This document shows, one piece after another, positions 8,150-16,310 of a DNA stretch of 64,000 nucleotides (its first letter is position 1; each line of letters starts with the position of its first letter). Under the pieces are notes generated by a model that did not search any database, had not been told where the DNA came from, and saw nothing but the letters and a program-made list of their open reading frames with translations. A program made the position numbers and the translations under genes. The stretch is from Pseudonocardia sp. ICBG1293 (GTDB taxonomy: Bacteria > Actinomycetota > Actinomycetes > Mycobacteriales > Pseudonocardiaceae): NCBI RefSeq assembly GCF_020131355.1, contig NZ_JAHLEL010000044.1:62001-126000 (forward strand), read 5' to 3'.

Positions 8150-8485
8150 TCAGCCGCGGCGACCGGCGGCGACGCGCCGCACCGCGCCGACCCCACCGGC
8201 GACGACGGCACCGAGTGCGAGCGGGAGGACGTCGGCCGGGCCGCCACCGGCCTCGACCGGGGCCGGGGACGCCGCGCTGCCGTAGTCGTGGTCCTCGCAG
8301 GCCACGCCGTTGTCGTTCGCGTCGAGGTTCTCCGGGTCACCCGGGGTCAGGGCCGCCTGGGCGTCGGCCTGGCTGGCGAAGTCCTTGCAGTCGCGGTCCT
8401 GGGCGAAGGCCGTACCGGCGAGCGGGAGGGCGGCCGCGGTCGCGGTCGCGAGGAGCACGGCGGCGGACAGGGAGCGGAGGCGCAT
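8150..8485 (-). CDS. Secreted excalibur-domain protein with C-terminal membrane anchor
   Basis: A 111-residue exported protein. A Sec signal peptide (MRLRSLSAAVLLATATAAAL, cleavage after TAFA) precedes an excalibur calcium-binding domain: DCKDFASQADAQAAL, DPENLDANDNGVACE, with the DxDxNG-like loop and the paired cysteines of the family. The C-terminus has an AGGG stretch, a hydrophobic segment (LPLALGAVVAGGVGAV) and a basic RR..AAGRRG tail, the layout of a sorting signal, although no classical LPXTG is present. It lies just upstream of, and in the same direction as, the sortase gene, so enzyme and substrate are a natural guess. The start is ATG 8485. Confidence 0.85.
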   Translation of the reverse strand: MRLRSLSAAVLLATATAAALPLAGTAFAQDRDCKDFASQADAQAALTPGDPENLDANDNGVACEDHDYGSAASPAPVEAGGGPADVLPLALGAVVAGGVGAVRRVAAGRRG

Positions 8486-8617
8486 CGGGGGGCCTTCCGG
8501 GGAACGTGGGGGAGCCACGCAGGTAGCAGCGATCCGGACGTGTCGGTCGTTACACCCGATCGTGAATGGATCCGAACGGACTTGAACCGGCTCCGCCGGG
8601 CGGCGGAAGGTGGTCCG

Positions 8618-9592
8618 GTGAACGCTCTCCCCACCCCCGACGACGTCCGTGCCGCCGCAGCGATCCTGCGCGGGCACGCCCACCGCACCCCCGTCCTCAC
8701 CTCCCGGCTCACCGACGCCGAGCTCGGCGCCCAGGTGTTCGTGAAGGCGGAGAACCTCCAGCGCACCGGGAGCTTCAAGTTCCGCGGGGCGTTCCACACG
8801 CTGTCCCGGCTGTCCGCGGCACAGCGGCGGGCGGGGGTCGTCGCGTTCTCCTCGGGCAACCACGCCCAGGCCGTGGCGCTGGCCGCACAGCTGCTGGAGG
8901 TCCCCGCGACGATCGTGATGCCGCACGACGCCCCGGCCTCGAAGCTCGCCGCCACCCGCGGGTACGGCGCCGAGGTCGTCGGCTACGACCGCTACGCCGA
9001 GGACCGCGCGGCCATCGCGGCCACGCTGTCGGAGGAGCGTGGGCTCACCCTCGTCCCGCCCTACGACCACCCGCACGTCATCGCCGGGCAGGGCACCGCG
9101 GTGCTGGAGCTGCTGGAGGACCACGGCCCGCTCGACGCGCTGTTCGTCTGCCTCGGCGGGGGCGGTCTGCTGTCCGGGTCGCTCCTCGCGGCGCAGGCAC
9201 TGTCCCCCGACGCCCGGGTGTACGGCGTCGAGCCCGAGGCCGGGGACGACGGCCTGCAGTCCCTGCGCGCCGGGCACGTCGTACGGATCCCGCAGCCCCG
9301 CACGCTCGCCGACGGCGCGGCCACCACCCACCTCGGCGACCACACGTTCCCGGTGATCGCCGAGCACGTCACCGACATCGTCACCGTCCCGGACGCCGCG
9401 CTGGTCTCGTCGATGGCTCTGTTCGCCTCGCGCTACAAGGTGCTCGTCGAGCCGACCGGGGCGCTGGCGTTCGCCGGTGTCCGGGCCGCGGTCGCCGCGG
9501 ACCCGGCGCGGTGGGCGGGCGCCCGGATCGGGGTCACGATCTCCGGCGGCAACGTCGACCTGGACCGCTTCGCCGCCCTCGTCGCCGGCTGA
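8618..9592 (+). CDS. ilvA: Threonine/serine dehydratase (PLP-dependent)
   Basis: A 324-residue fold-type II PLP enzyme that would deaminate threonine or serine to a 2-oxo acid. The Schiff-base lysine lies in GSFKFRGA, the substrate loop is SSGNHAQA, and the phosphate-binding loop is GGGGLLSG. It ends without a C-terminal ACT-type regulatory domain, so it resembles the short catabolic/serine-racemase-like enzymes more than feedback-regulated biosynthetic IlvA. The symbol is therefore by family only. The start GTG follows a GGAAGGTGG ribosome site. It is divergent from the excalibur gene. Confidence 0.85.
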   Translation: MNALPTPDDVRAAAAILRGHAHRTPVLTSRLTDAELGAQVFVKAENLQRTGSFKFRGAFHTLSRLSAAQRRAGVVAFSSGNHAQAVALAAQLLEVPATIVMPHDAPASKLAATRGYGAEVVGYDRYAEDRAAIAATLSEERGLTLVPPYDHPHVIAGQGTAVLELLEDHGPLDALFVCLGGGGLLSGSLLAAQALSPDARVYGVEPEAGDDGLQSLRAGHVVRIPQPRTLADGAATTHLGDHTFPVIAEHVTDIVTVPDAALVSSMALFASRYKVLVEPTGALAFAGVRAAVAADPARWAGARIGVTISGGNVDLDRFAALVAG

Positions 9593-9625
9593 CCGCGCCA
9601 CCGGCCCGGGCGGCACGACACGGAG

Positions 9626-9656
9626 GGGCCCCGTCCGGACGGTCCGGACGGGGCCC
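9626..9656. terminator. Bidirectional hairpin terminator
   Basis: A perfect 15-base inverted repeat with a one-base centre (GGGCCCCGTCCGGAC, G, then its complement) lies in the 81-bp gap between the convergent dehydratase and MFS genes. No T-run follows, as is common for actinobacterial terminators. Confidence 0.75.
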
Positions 9657-9673
9657 GCGCGGGGCGGGGGGAC

Positions 9674-10981
9674 TCAGCGCCGGTCGTGCTGCAGCGCGTC
9701 CTCGGCGATCACGGCCTCGGTCGGCAGACCGGGCACCTCCCGGACGGCCGACTCGGCGTCGGCGCGCTCGTGCGACGGGCCGGGCTGCTCGGCCTCGGCG
9801 TCGGCGGCGTCGAGTTCGCGGCGGATCGTCGACAGCAGGGCCACCCCCACCAGCACGACGACCGCGGCGATCAGGAACGGCAGCGAGGCGCCGACGGCCG
9901 CGGCCATCAGGCCCGCGGCGAACGGGGCGAGACCGCCACCGATGAACCGGACGAACCCGTAGGTGGCCGACGCGGTCGGGCGGGGCACCGGCGAGATGGA
10001 CATGACCGCCGTCGTCACCAGGGTGTTGTTGACGCCGACCACGATGCCGGACAGGACCACCGCGACGATCACCACGGCGGGCACGTCGTCGAACAGCCCG
10101 ATGGCCGCGAGCAGCACCGCGATGCCGACGAGCGCGCCGTAGAGGGTGCGCGCGGTGCCGAAGCGGTCCTTGAGCCAGGGCGCGCCGAACACCGCGAAGG
10201 CCGCGACCAGCAGTCCCCAGCCGAAGAACACCGCACCGAGCGAGATCGGGTCGAGCCCGCCCATCAGGAACGGTGCGTAGCCGAGCAGGGTGAAGAAGCC
10301 CCAGTTGTAGAGCAGCCCGACCCCGCTGGTGGTGGCGAGCGCGCGGTGGCGCAGGGCGGCCAGCGGCTCGGAGAGCCGTGCCTTGTGGGTCGGGACCGGC
10401 GTCGGTTCCAGCAGCACGACGGTCGCGACGAGCGCGATCAGCATCAGCACCGAGACGCCGAAGAACGGGCCCCGCCAGGAGACGTTGCCGAGCAGCCCGC
10501 CGAGCAGCGGGCCGGTGGCGATGCCCACGCCGAGCGCGGTCTCGTAGAGCACGATCGCGCCGGCGAACCCGCCCGAGGCCGAGCCGACGATGACCGCGAG
10601 CGAGGTCGCGATGAACAACGCGTTGCCCAGGCCCCAGCCGGCCCGGAAGCCGACGATGCCCCAGATCCCCGACGACGCCCCGGCCAGCGCGGCGAACACC
10701 ACGATCAGCGCCAGGCCGATGACGAGGGTCCTCTTCGCGCCGATCCGGGACGACACCCAGCCGGTCACCAGCATCGCGATCGCGGTCACGACGAGGTAGC
10801 TGGTGAACAGCAGCTCGACCTCGGCGTGCGTGGCGTGCAGCTGCCCGGACAGCGACGGCAGGATCGGGTCGACCAGCCCGATGCCCATGAACGAGATGAC
10901 GCAGGCGAAGGCCACCGCCCACACGGCCCTGGGCTGGCGGAACGGGCTGGGGGCGTGCGCTGCACCGGATGTTCGGGACAT
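9674..10981 (-). CDS. MFS transporter (drug/metabolite exporter type)
   Basis: A 435-residue, 12-segment major-facilitator protein. The loop between segments 2 and 3 reads GWVSSRIGAKRT, a variant of the MFS signature; segment 5 has an ETALGVGIATGPLLGGLLG stretch like motif C of antiporters (GxxxGPxxGG), which points to export by H+ antiport. A charged cytoplasmic C-terminal tail of about 45 residues (Glu/Asp/Arg-rich) follows the last segment. The substrate is unknown. A GCAAT inverted repeat lies about 60 bp upstream in the divergent promoter region. Confidence 0.88.
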   Translation of the reverse strand: MSRTSGAAHAPSPFRQPRAVWAVAFACVISFMGIGLVDPILPSLSGQLHATHAEVELLFTSYLVVTAIAMLVTGWVSSRIGAKRTLVIGLALIVVFAALAGASSGIWGIVGFRAGWGLGNALFIATSLAVIVGSASGGFAGAIVLYETALGVGIATGPLLGGLLGNVSWRGPFFGVSVLMLIALVATVVLLEPTPVPTHKARLSEPLAALRHRALATTSGVGLLYNWGFFTLLGYAPFLMGGLDPISLGAVFFGWGLLVAAFAVFGAPWLKDRFGTARTLYGALVGIAVLLAAIGLFDDVPAVVIVAVVLSGIVVGVNNTLVTTAVMSISPVPRPTASATYGFVRFIGGGLAPFAAGLMAAAVGASLPFLIAAVVVLVGVALLSTIRRELDAADAEAEQPGPSHERADAESAVREVPGLPTEAVIAEDALQHDRR

Positions 10982-11043
10982 GTCATCGCCTTCCCCCGGG
11001 AACGGACCCCGGAGAGATCATGGACGTATCGGACCTGTTGAAC

Positions 11044-11074
11044 ATTGCATCCCGCAATCCATGTCATGAGCAAT
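11044..11074. promoter_or_regulatory. Possible operator in the divergent MFS promoter region
   Basis: ATTGC-atccc-GCAAT (11044-11058) is a perfect 5-base inverted repeat, and a third GCAAT half follows at 11070. It lies between the MFS gene (minus) and a small membrane-protein gene (plus). No regulator gene is adjacent, so the assignment is weak. Confidence 0.3.
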
Positions 11075-11137
11075 GCGAACGACCGTGATCGTCCCCATGT
11101 CCCGCTACGGTCGGGGTCCCGACGTGGAGGAGGCTCC

Positions 11138-11386
11138 GTGCCGCACACCGCCGTCGACGCCGACCGCCTCGCCCGGCAGGCCGCGTTCCTGGGCGCGCTC
11201 GCCGCGATCGGCGCCCTGCTCGTGGCCGTGCTCGGCTGGGCCGGTGGAGCGGTCGCGACGTGGATGGGTGTCACGGCACGCCGCCGCGGCGCGGGGCGCA
11301 CCGCCGTCGTCGCGATCGCGCTCGGCGCCCTCGGCCTGATCGCCGGCGTCGGGAACGCCCTGCTGGGCGCCTACCTGTTCCGCTGA
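11138..11386 (+). CDS. Small two-span membrane protein (DUF4190-like)
   Basis: An 82-residue protein starting at GTG 11138 after a strong GGAGGAGG ribosome site. It has two hydrophobic helices (residues about 14-36 and 54-78) joined by a basic loop VTARRRGAGRTA, the pattern of small DUF4190-type proteins. Its function is unknown. Its last 16 bases overlap the 3' end of the convergent oxidoreductase gene. Confidence 0.7.
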   Translation: MPHTAVDADRLARQAAFLGALAAIGALLVAVLGWAGGAVATWMGVTARRRGAGRTAVVAIALGALGLIAGVGNALLGAYLFR

Positions 11387-12390
11387 CCGGTCCGCAGCAC
11401 CGGCTTGCCCGGCGCCCGGTCCGGTGACTCCAGGTGGTCGTGTGCAGCGACGACGGCCGCGACGCCGTCGTCGAGGTCGAAGACCCGCTCGACCAGCGGC
11501 GCGAGCGTGCCCGCGGCGAGCCCGGCGCGGGCGAACGCCTCGGCCCGGGCCAGCACCGCCGGGTCACCGGTGACCTCGCGGACGTGGAAGCGACGCAGCC
11601 ACACCGGCGCGTACCCGGCTGCGGGCAACGGGGTCGGCTCCCCCGACAGCCCGCCGTGGACGATCACCGCACCGCCCGGGGCGCAGGCCCGCACGAGGCG
11701 CGCGACGCCGGGGCCGCCCTCGGCGTCCAGGACGAGGTCGGCGCCGCCGCCCAGCGCCGCCCGCAGCTCGTCCGCGTCGGGCGTGCCGGTGAGCACCTGC
11801 GCCGCACCTGCCGCCCGGAGCGCACCGGCGTGCCGGTCGTCGGGGACGACGGCGACGGCGCGCACCCCGAGGTGCCGCGCGACCTGCAGCGCCGCGGCCC
11901 CGATGCTGTTCGCCGCGGCCGTGACGACGAGCCGGTCCCCCTCCCGCAGCCGGACGGCGTGGCGGGTCATGCCCCACACGGTCAGCAGCGGCATCCACAG
12001 CGCGGCGGCGCCGTCGTCGTCGAGACCGGGCGGGCGGGCCAGCAGCGACCGGACGGGCACGACCGCCTCGTCGGCGTAGACCGGGTGCTCGTTCTGCGAC
12101 GACGCCGGGATCACGCACACCTCGTCGCCGGGCGCCCACCCCGTCACCCCGGGCCCGGTCGCCAGGACGGTGCCCGAACACTCGCTGCCCAGGCCGGCGG
12201 GGAGCACGGGGGCCTCGAGGTAGGTGCCGCGGCGGAAGTTGACCTCGGAGCGGTTGAGCCCGACCGCGTGCACCCGGATGCGCACCTCCCCCGGCCCCGG
12301 GTCGCGCAGCGGCACCGCTTCGACCCGCAGCACCTCCGGGCCGCCCGTGGCGTGGAAGCGGACCGTGCGCACGGGACGGGTCGTCGTCAC
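11371..12390 (-). CDS. Zinc-independent MDR oxidoreductase (quinone reductase-like)
   Basis: A 339-residue medium-chain dehydrogenase/reductase. The N-terminal GroES-like domain has HAVGLNRSEVNFRRG and GSECSGTV; the nucleotide-binding domain has VTAAANSIGAAALQVA, an AxxxxG NADPH loop of the quinone-reductase branch. No zinc-ligand set is visible, so reduction of an enone or quinone with NADPH is more likely than alcohol oxidation. The GTG at 12390 is preceded by TACCCT eight bases upstream and no Shine-Dalgarno, suggesting a leaderless mRNA. It is divergent from the TMEM175-type gene. Confidence 0.85.
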   Translation of the reverse strand: MTTTRPVRTVRFHATGGPEVLRVEAVPLRDPGPGEVRIRVHAVGLNRSEVNFRRGTYLEAPVLPAGLGSECSGTVLATGPGVTGWAPGDEVCVIPASSQNEHPVYADEAVVPVRSLLARPPGLDDDGAAALWMPLLTVWGMTRHAVRLREGDRLVVTAAANSIGAAALQVARHLGVRAVAVVPDDRHAGALRAAGAAQVLTGTPDADELRAALGGGADLVLDAEGGPGVARLVRACAPGGAVIVHGGLSGEPTPLPAAGYAPVWLRRFHVREVTGDPAVLARAEAFARAGLAAGTLAPLVERVFDLDDGVAAVVAAHDHLESPDRAPGKPVLRTGQRNR

Positions 12391-12462
12391 AGCGCACCAG
12401 GGTAGGGCCGGGGCGAGGGGTGCGGCACGATGACGACCGTTGCACGGGGCAAGGAGGAGCGG

Positions 12463-13086
12463 ATGCGGCGAGGGATCCAGGTCGGGCTGGAACGGATCAT
12501 GTTCTTCAGCGACGGGGTGTTCGCGATCGCGATCACGCTGCTGGTGCTGCCGCTGACCGACGCCGAGATCGGCGAGGGGCCGGTCGGGCCGCAGCTGCTG
12601 GAGCTCCTGCCGCGGATGGCGACGTTCCTGCTGAGCTTCGCGGTCATCGGCCGGTACTGGACGGTCCACCACCGGCTGTTCGCCCGGTTCGACCGCGCCG
12701 ACGCCCGGCTGATGACGCTCAACCTGGGCTACCTGTGCGGCATCGCGTTCCTGCCGTTCCCCACCTCGCTGCTGGGCGGGCACGGCGACAGCACCGCCGC
12801 CGTCGTGCTCTACGCCGCGAACCTGGTGCTGATCGGCTCGTTCTCGGCCGCGATGTGGGCCTACGGCGCCGTCGGCGGGCGGCTGACCCGCCCCGAGGTC
12901 ACCCCGGCGGAGGCCCGCCGCACGCTGCTCGACGGGCTGGCGCCGGTGGTGTCGTTCCTGCCGTCGCTGGCGATCGCGCCGGTGAGCCCCACCGCGGCGA
13001 TGCTCTCCTGGCTGCTCACCATCCCGGTCTCGGCCGCGGCGGACCGGCTCGGCGGGACGGGCCCGGAGCCCTCCCGGGCGACGTGA
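12463..13086 (+). CDS. TMEM175-family potassium channel-like protein (DUF1211)
   Basis: A 207-residue membrane protein with the diagnostic FSDGVFAIAITLL motif in the first helix and RYWTVHHRLF after the third, as in bacterial TMEM175 K+ channels; six hydrophobic segments can be counted. ATG 12463 is chosen over ATG 12430 because AAGGAGGA lies immediately ahead of it. It ends seven bases from the convergent VOC gene. Confidence 0.85.
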   Translation: MRRGIQVGLERIMFFSDGVFAIAITLLVLPLTDAEIGEGPVGPQLLELLPRMATFLLSFAVIGRYWTVHHRLFARFDRADARLMTLNLGYLCGIAFLPFPTSLLGGHGDSTAAVVLYAANLVLIGSFSAAMWAYGAVGGRLTRPEVTPAEARRTLLDGLAPVVSFLPSLAIAPVSPTAAMLSWLLTIPVSAAADRLGGTGPEPSRAT

Positions 13087-13093
13087 GCGGGGG

Positions 13094-13474
13094 TCAGAGC
13101 TCGTTGCTGATCTCGATCAGGTTCCGGTCCGGGTCGCGCAGGTAGACGCTGCGCAGCCGACCGCGTGCCCCGGTCCGCTCGACCGGCCCCTCCTCGACGG
13201 CGACGCCGGCCTCGGCGAGGTCGCGCTGCACCTGCTCCAACGGGTCGAGGGTGATCAGGCACAGGTCGGCACTGCCCGGGGTGGGCCGCTCGGCCTTCGG
13301 CTCGAACTCCCGCCCCGCCTCGTGCAGGTTGATCTTGCTGGGGCCGAAGGCGAGAGCGCGGCGGCCACCGCCGAACTCGACGGCCTCCATGCCGAGCACG
13401 CGGGTGTAGAAGGCGAGGGTGACGTCGACGTCGGCGACGGTCAGCACGAGGTGGTCGAGGTGGTCGATCCGCAT
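13094..13474 (-). CDS. VOC superfamily protein (glyoxalase/fosfomycin-resistance fold)
   Basis: A 126-residue single-domain pair of beta-alpha-beta-beta-beta modules. The N-terminal metal His lies in RIDHLDHLVLTV and the C-terminal metal Glu in YLRDPDRNLIEISN. Typical activities are lyase, isomerase or thiol-transferase reactions on small molecules; the substrate cannot be told from sequence. The start is taken at ATG 13474 because the fold begins there. Confidence 0.82.
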   Translation of the reverse strand: MRIDHLDHLVLTVADVDVTLAFYTRVLGMEAVEFGGGRRALAFGPSKINLHEAGREFEPKAERPTPGSADLCLITLDPLEQVQRDLAEAGVAVEEGPVERTGARGRLRSVYLRDPDRNLIEISNEL

Positions 13475-13668
13475 GGTCACGATGCTGGCACCCGGGCCAC
13501 CGCCACGCCGATCCTCCTGTGGGTGACCGCCGTCGCGGCGGACCGTGACCGTCACCGCGCACCGACACCCACACGGACCAATCGGGCGGGTCGCTACCGG
13601 CGAACAGGCGTTCGTGAATCACCCTTGTACCTGGCCGTGCAGCCGAGTGGAGAGGGACGAGGACGCAC

Positions 13669-14064
13669 GTGGACGACGAGCTGACGACCGGCGGGGAGAC
13701 CCCGCCCGCGGACCCCGCGGACCCCGCGAGCGCCGGGACGCCCGAGCCGCCCAAGCGCAGGCGGGGCAGGCCACCGGGCTCGACCGCCCGCACCACCCGG
13801 GTCGTGACGATGACCCTGACCGTCAGCGGGTCCGCCGACGGCGACTGGCAGGCCGAGCTGAAGCAGGGCAGCACGTGGGTCGCCCGCGGGCTGCCGGTCA
13901 CGGCGTCGGCGGTGTCCGCGGCGGCCGCGGCGTTGCACGCCGACCTCGCCGGGCCGGTCGACGAGCTCATCGAGGGGGCCCGGGCGGCCAAGGCCGCGCG
14001 GGTCGCGGAGCTGGAGGCCGAGCTGGAGCAGGCCCGCAAGGACCTGGCCGAACTGGAGCAGTGA
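13669..14064 (+). CDS. Small basic/coiled-coil protein with AT-hook-like motif
   Basis: 131 residues in three parts: an acidic Pro-rich N-terminus, a KRRRGRPPGS stretch that matches an AT-hook core (GRP flanked by basic residues), and a C-terminal Ala/Glu-rich helix (residues about 95-131, ELEAELEQARKDLAELEQ) predicted to form a coiled coil. A short beta-rich segment (VVTMTLTVSGS) lies between. It may bind the DNA minor groove, but I know of no assigned function. The GTG start at 13669 has only a weak purine-rich site. Confidence 0.65.
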   Translation: MDDELTTGGETPPADPADPASAGTPEPPKRRRGRPPGSTARTTRVVTMTLTVSGSADGDWQAELKQGSTWVARGLPVTASAVSAAAAALHADLAGPVDELIEGARAAKAARVAELEAELEQARKDLAELEQ

Positions 14065-14091
14065 CCGCGCGGGGGCGCACCGCGTGGGGCC

Positions 14092-14709
14092 TCAGCCGAG
14101 CAGCGGCCCCAGCAGGGCGGCGTGCTCGCGCAGCAGGGCGACCAGCTCGGGGTCCGGGTCGGCGACCCGGGCCGCCGGGCCGGACAGCGCGAGCCCGGCG
14201 ACCAGTGCGCCGTCGGCGGGTGAGCGGACCGGCACCGCCAGGCACCCGCGGTCCGGGCGCAGCTGACCGGTCTGGGCGGCCAGGCCGTCCCGGCGGACCT
14301 CGTCGAGGACGGCGTCGAGGGTGTCCGGGTCGGTGACCGTCCGGTCGGTGACCGGGCGCAGGTCGCGGACCAGAGCCCGCCAGTCGGGCTGCTCGGCCAG
14401 CAGCAACCGGCCCAGCGCGGAGGCCTGGGGCAGCCGGGCGAGCAGGTCGGCGTCGCTGGGCGGGTGGTCCGGGTCGGGGTCGGGGACCTGCAGCCGGGCG
14501 CCGTCGTAGAGCGCCAGGTGCACGCCCCAGCGGACCCGGCCCCGCAGGTGGTCGACGACTGTGCGCGCCGCGGTCGGCAGCCGCGGGACCGCGACCGGGG
14601 ACAACCGGGCGGCGCGGCGTCCGAGCGCGAAGCCGCGCAGGTCCGGCAGCCGGACGAGGTACTCCTCCCCGACGAGCAGGTTCAGCACCCGGTAGGTGGT
14701 CGCGGGGGG
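14092..14709 (-). pseudogene. IclR-family regulator, C-terminal fragment (cut by IS110)
   Basis: This is the C-terminal about 200 residues of an IclR-type regulator: the end of the winged helix (TTYRVLNLLVGEEYLVRL) and the effector-binding domain. The N-terminal 45 residues lie at 16174-16310 on the other side of a 1.47-kb IS110 element. Joining CTG-C6-GCG across the insertion restores the frame and a normal helix-turn-helix, so the gene was intact before the insertion. Both flanks are runs of C on the coding strand. A GTG inside this fragment (14688) could still start a product lacking the DNA-binding helix. Confidence 0.85.
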
Positions 14710-14725
14710 TGTCTCTATGGGTTCG

Positions 14726-15958
14726 TCAAGCGGCGGCGAGTTCTGGATCGGGGTTGTTGACCGTGGGCGGGTTGTAGGGGCGGCGGTCGCGGAGCATGGC
14801 GTAGATGACGTCGGTGCGGCGTCGGGCGAGGCAGATCAGGGCGGCGTTGTGTCGTTTGCCGGCGGCTCGTTTGCGGTCGTAGTAGGCGCGGCTGGCGGGG
14901 TCGGCCAGGGCGGCGAATGCGGACAGGAACAGCGCGGATTTCAGGGCGTGGTTGCCGCGCTGGGATCGGGTTTCGCCTTTGATCGAGGTGCCGGAGCGGC
15001 GGGTGACTGGGGCGAGGCCGGCGTAAGCGGCGAGGTGCCCGGCGGTGGGGAACCCGGAGCCGTCGCCGACGATGGTGAGGATCTTGATGGCGGTCCTGAC
15101 CCCGAGTCCGGGCATCGAGGTCAGGACCGGTCCAAGAGGGTGGGCCTCCAGGCGGGCTTCGAGCTCGTCGGCGAGCTGGTCGCGTTCGGTGTGGACCTGG
15201 CGCAGCTGCCCGGCGACGCCGGTGATGACACGGGCGAACGCGGCCGTGCCGGGAACGGTCAGGCTCTGGGCGTCGAGCGAGGTCAGGATCTGGGCGGGAA
15301 GGGTGCGGGCCAGTCGAGGCGACCGGGCCCGCATCGTCTCGGCGATCCCGTCAGCGCCGAGCTCTCGCAGGGCTTGCGGGGTGGGCGCGGCCGCGAGCAG
15401 GTCGAGCACGCCACCGCGGTCCAGGCGTGGCCCGAGCAGGCGTTCCAGGGCGGGATGAACATGCAGCAGGGCGTCGCGCAGCCGGTTCGTCAGCCGGGTG
15501 CTCTGCCCAGCCAGGTCATCGTCGTAACCGGCGAGCACAGTGAGTTCGGCGAGGGTCTCGTCGTCGGTGCCGACCCGGCGCAGGGTGTGCGGCATCGTCC
15601 GGGCGGCCTCGGCGATCACGTGGGCGTCGCGGGCGTCGGTCTTGGCCTGCCCGGGATGCAGGTCGGCGATGCGGCGCATCGCCAGCCCGGGCAGGTAGGC
15701 CACCGTGATCCCCAGATCACGAGCGACGGCGATGGCCAGCGCTCCGATCGAGGCGGGCTGGTCGATGACCATCAGCACCGCGCCGTGCTCGGCCAGCCCG
15801 GACAGCACGGTGCGCAGCGCCGATTCGTCGTTGGGCAGGGCCTTGTCGTGCACCCGCTTCCCGTTGGTGTCGACCGCGCAGGCGTGGTGTTCGGACTTGC
15901 CCACGTCCAGGCCGCAGAACACCGCGAACCCGGTCGGGTGCTGGTCAGGATCGGGCAA
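14726..15958 (-). CDS. IS110-family transposase (DEDD recombinase)
   Basis: About 410 residues. The N-terminal RuvC-like DEDD domain begins with FCGLDVGKSEHHACAVD and continues through VIDQPAS and KTDARDAHVIAEAART; the C-terminal Transposase_20 domain has SMPGLGVRTAIKIL and HLAAYAGLAPVTRRSG with the serine used in strand transfer. These proteins are RNA-guided recombinases. I place the start at TTG 15958, which follows AAGGGAG by six bases and gives the usual N-terminus; the frame is open to an ATG at 16033. It seems intact. Confidence 0.88.
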   Translation of the reverse strand: MPDPDQHPTGFAVFCGLDVGKSEHHACAVDTNGKRVHDKALPNDESALRTVLSGLAEHGAVLMVIDQPASIGALAIAVARDLGITVAYLPGLAMRRIADLHPGQAKTDARDAHVIAEAARTMPHTLRRVGTDDETLAELTVLAGYDDDLAGQSTRLTNRLRDALLHVHPALERLLGPRLDRGGVLDLLAAAPTPQALRELGADGIAETMRARSPRLARTLPAQILTSLDAQSLTVPGTAAFARVITGVAGQLRQVHTERDQLADELEARLEAHPLGPVLTSMPGLGVRTAIKILTIVGDGSGFPTAGHLAAYAGLAPVTRRSGTSIKGETRSQRGNHALKSALFLSAFAALADPASRAYYDRKRAAGKRHNAALICLARRRTDVIYAMLRDRRPYNPPTVNNPDPELAAA

Positions 15959-15971
15959 CCGCCGCTCCCTT

Positions 15972-16173
15972 CTCGTCGCGGCAGGCCGACCACGAGCACC
16001 CGCGCCGGCAGCCACGTTACGAGCAGACCACACGGGTCAGGTCTCTATCAGCGGTCGTTGGCGCCCTCCGGCCACGGCGACAACACCCCCCAGATCATCG
16101 GGCGACAGGGGCAGTCAGTCATACCGCGGCCGGCGGCCTGCAAGCCCTCAGCGGGCTTGATCAAGAAGGTAAC
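15972..16173 (-). ncRNA. Candidate IS110 bridge RNA region
   Basis: In the IS110 group the bridge RNA is encoded in the non-coding end upstream of the transposase. This 200-bp stretch has the right place and size. On the minus strand it contains GACTGCCCC (16108-16116), which matches the target flank GGCTGCCCC (16175-16183) at eight of nine bases, as a left target guide should. The ends of the RNA and its loops were not computed. Confidence 0.35.
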
Positions 16174-16310
16174 GGGGGCAGCCGCAGTGCCGTCGACAGC
16201 TCCTTCGCGGTGACCCCGGGCCCGGCCGCGACCACCTCCTCCAGCACGGCGAGCGCGGTCCGCACCGCCCGCGGCTGCCGGCCGCTCAGCGGCACCGGGT
16301 CGGCGGTCAC
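16174..16310 (-). pseudogene. IclR-family regulator, N-terminal fragment (cut by IS110)
   Basis: This holds the first 45 residues of the interrupted regulator, starting at GTG 16310, with the recognition-helix lead RAVRTALAVLEEVVAAG and VTAKELSTALRLPP, then running into the IS110 end and a stop. The GTG overlaps the stop of the upstream APC permease gene by four bases, so regulator and permease formed an operon. Loss of this regulator probably leaves its target genes constitutive or silent, depending on its mode. Confidence 0.82.

Larger units (their letters stand above)
14710..16178 (-). mobile_element. IS110-family insertion sequence
   Basis: A roughly 1469-bp element on the minus strand that interrupts an IclR gene. 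It has one DEDD transposase and a 220-bp non-coding end upstream of it. There are no obvious terminal inverted repeats and no long target duplication, as expected for IS110. Exact ends are blurred by a run of G (14704-14709 left, 16174-16178 right). The octamer GTCTCTAT occurs at both the left end (14711) and inside the non-coding end (about 16041). Confidence 0.85.

Noticed and set aside
16156..16165. CTTGATCAAG palindrome as an IS110 terminal inverted repeat
   Set aside because: It is an isolated 10-base palindrome with no partner at the other end of the element.
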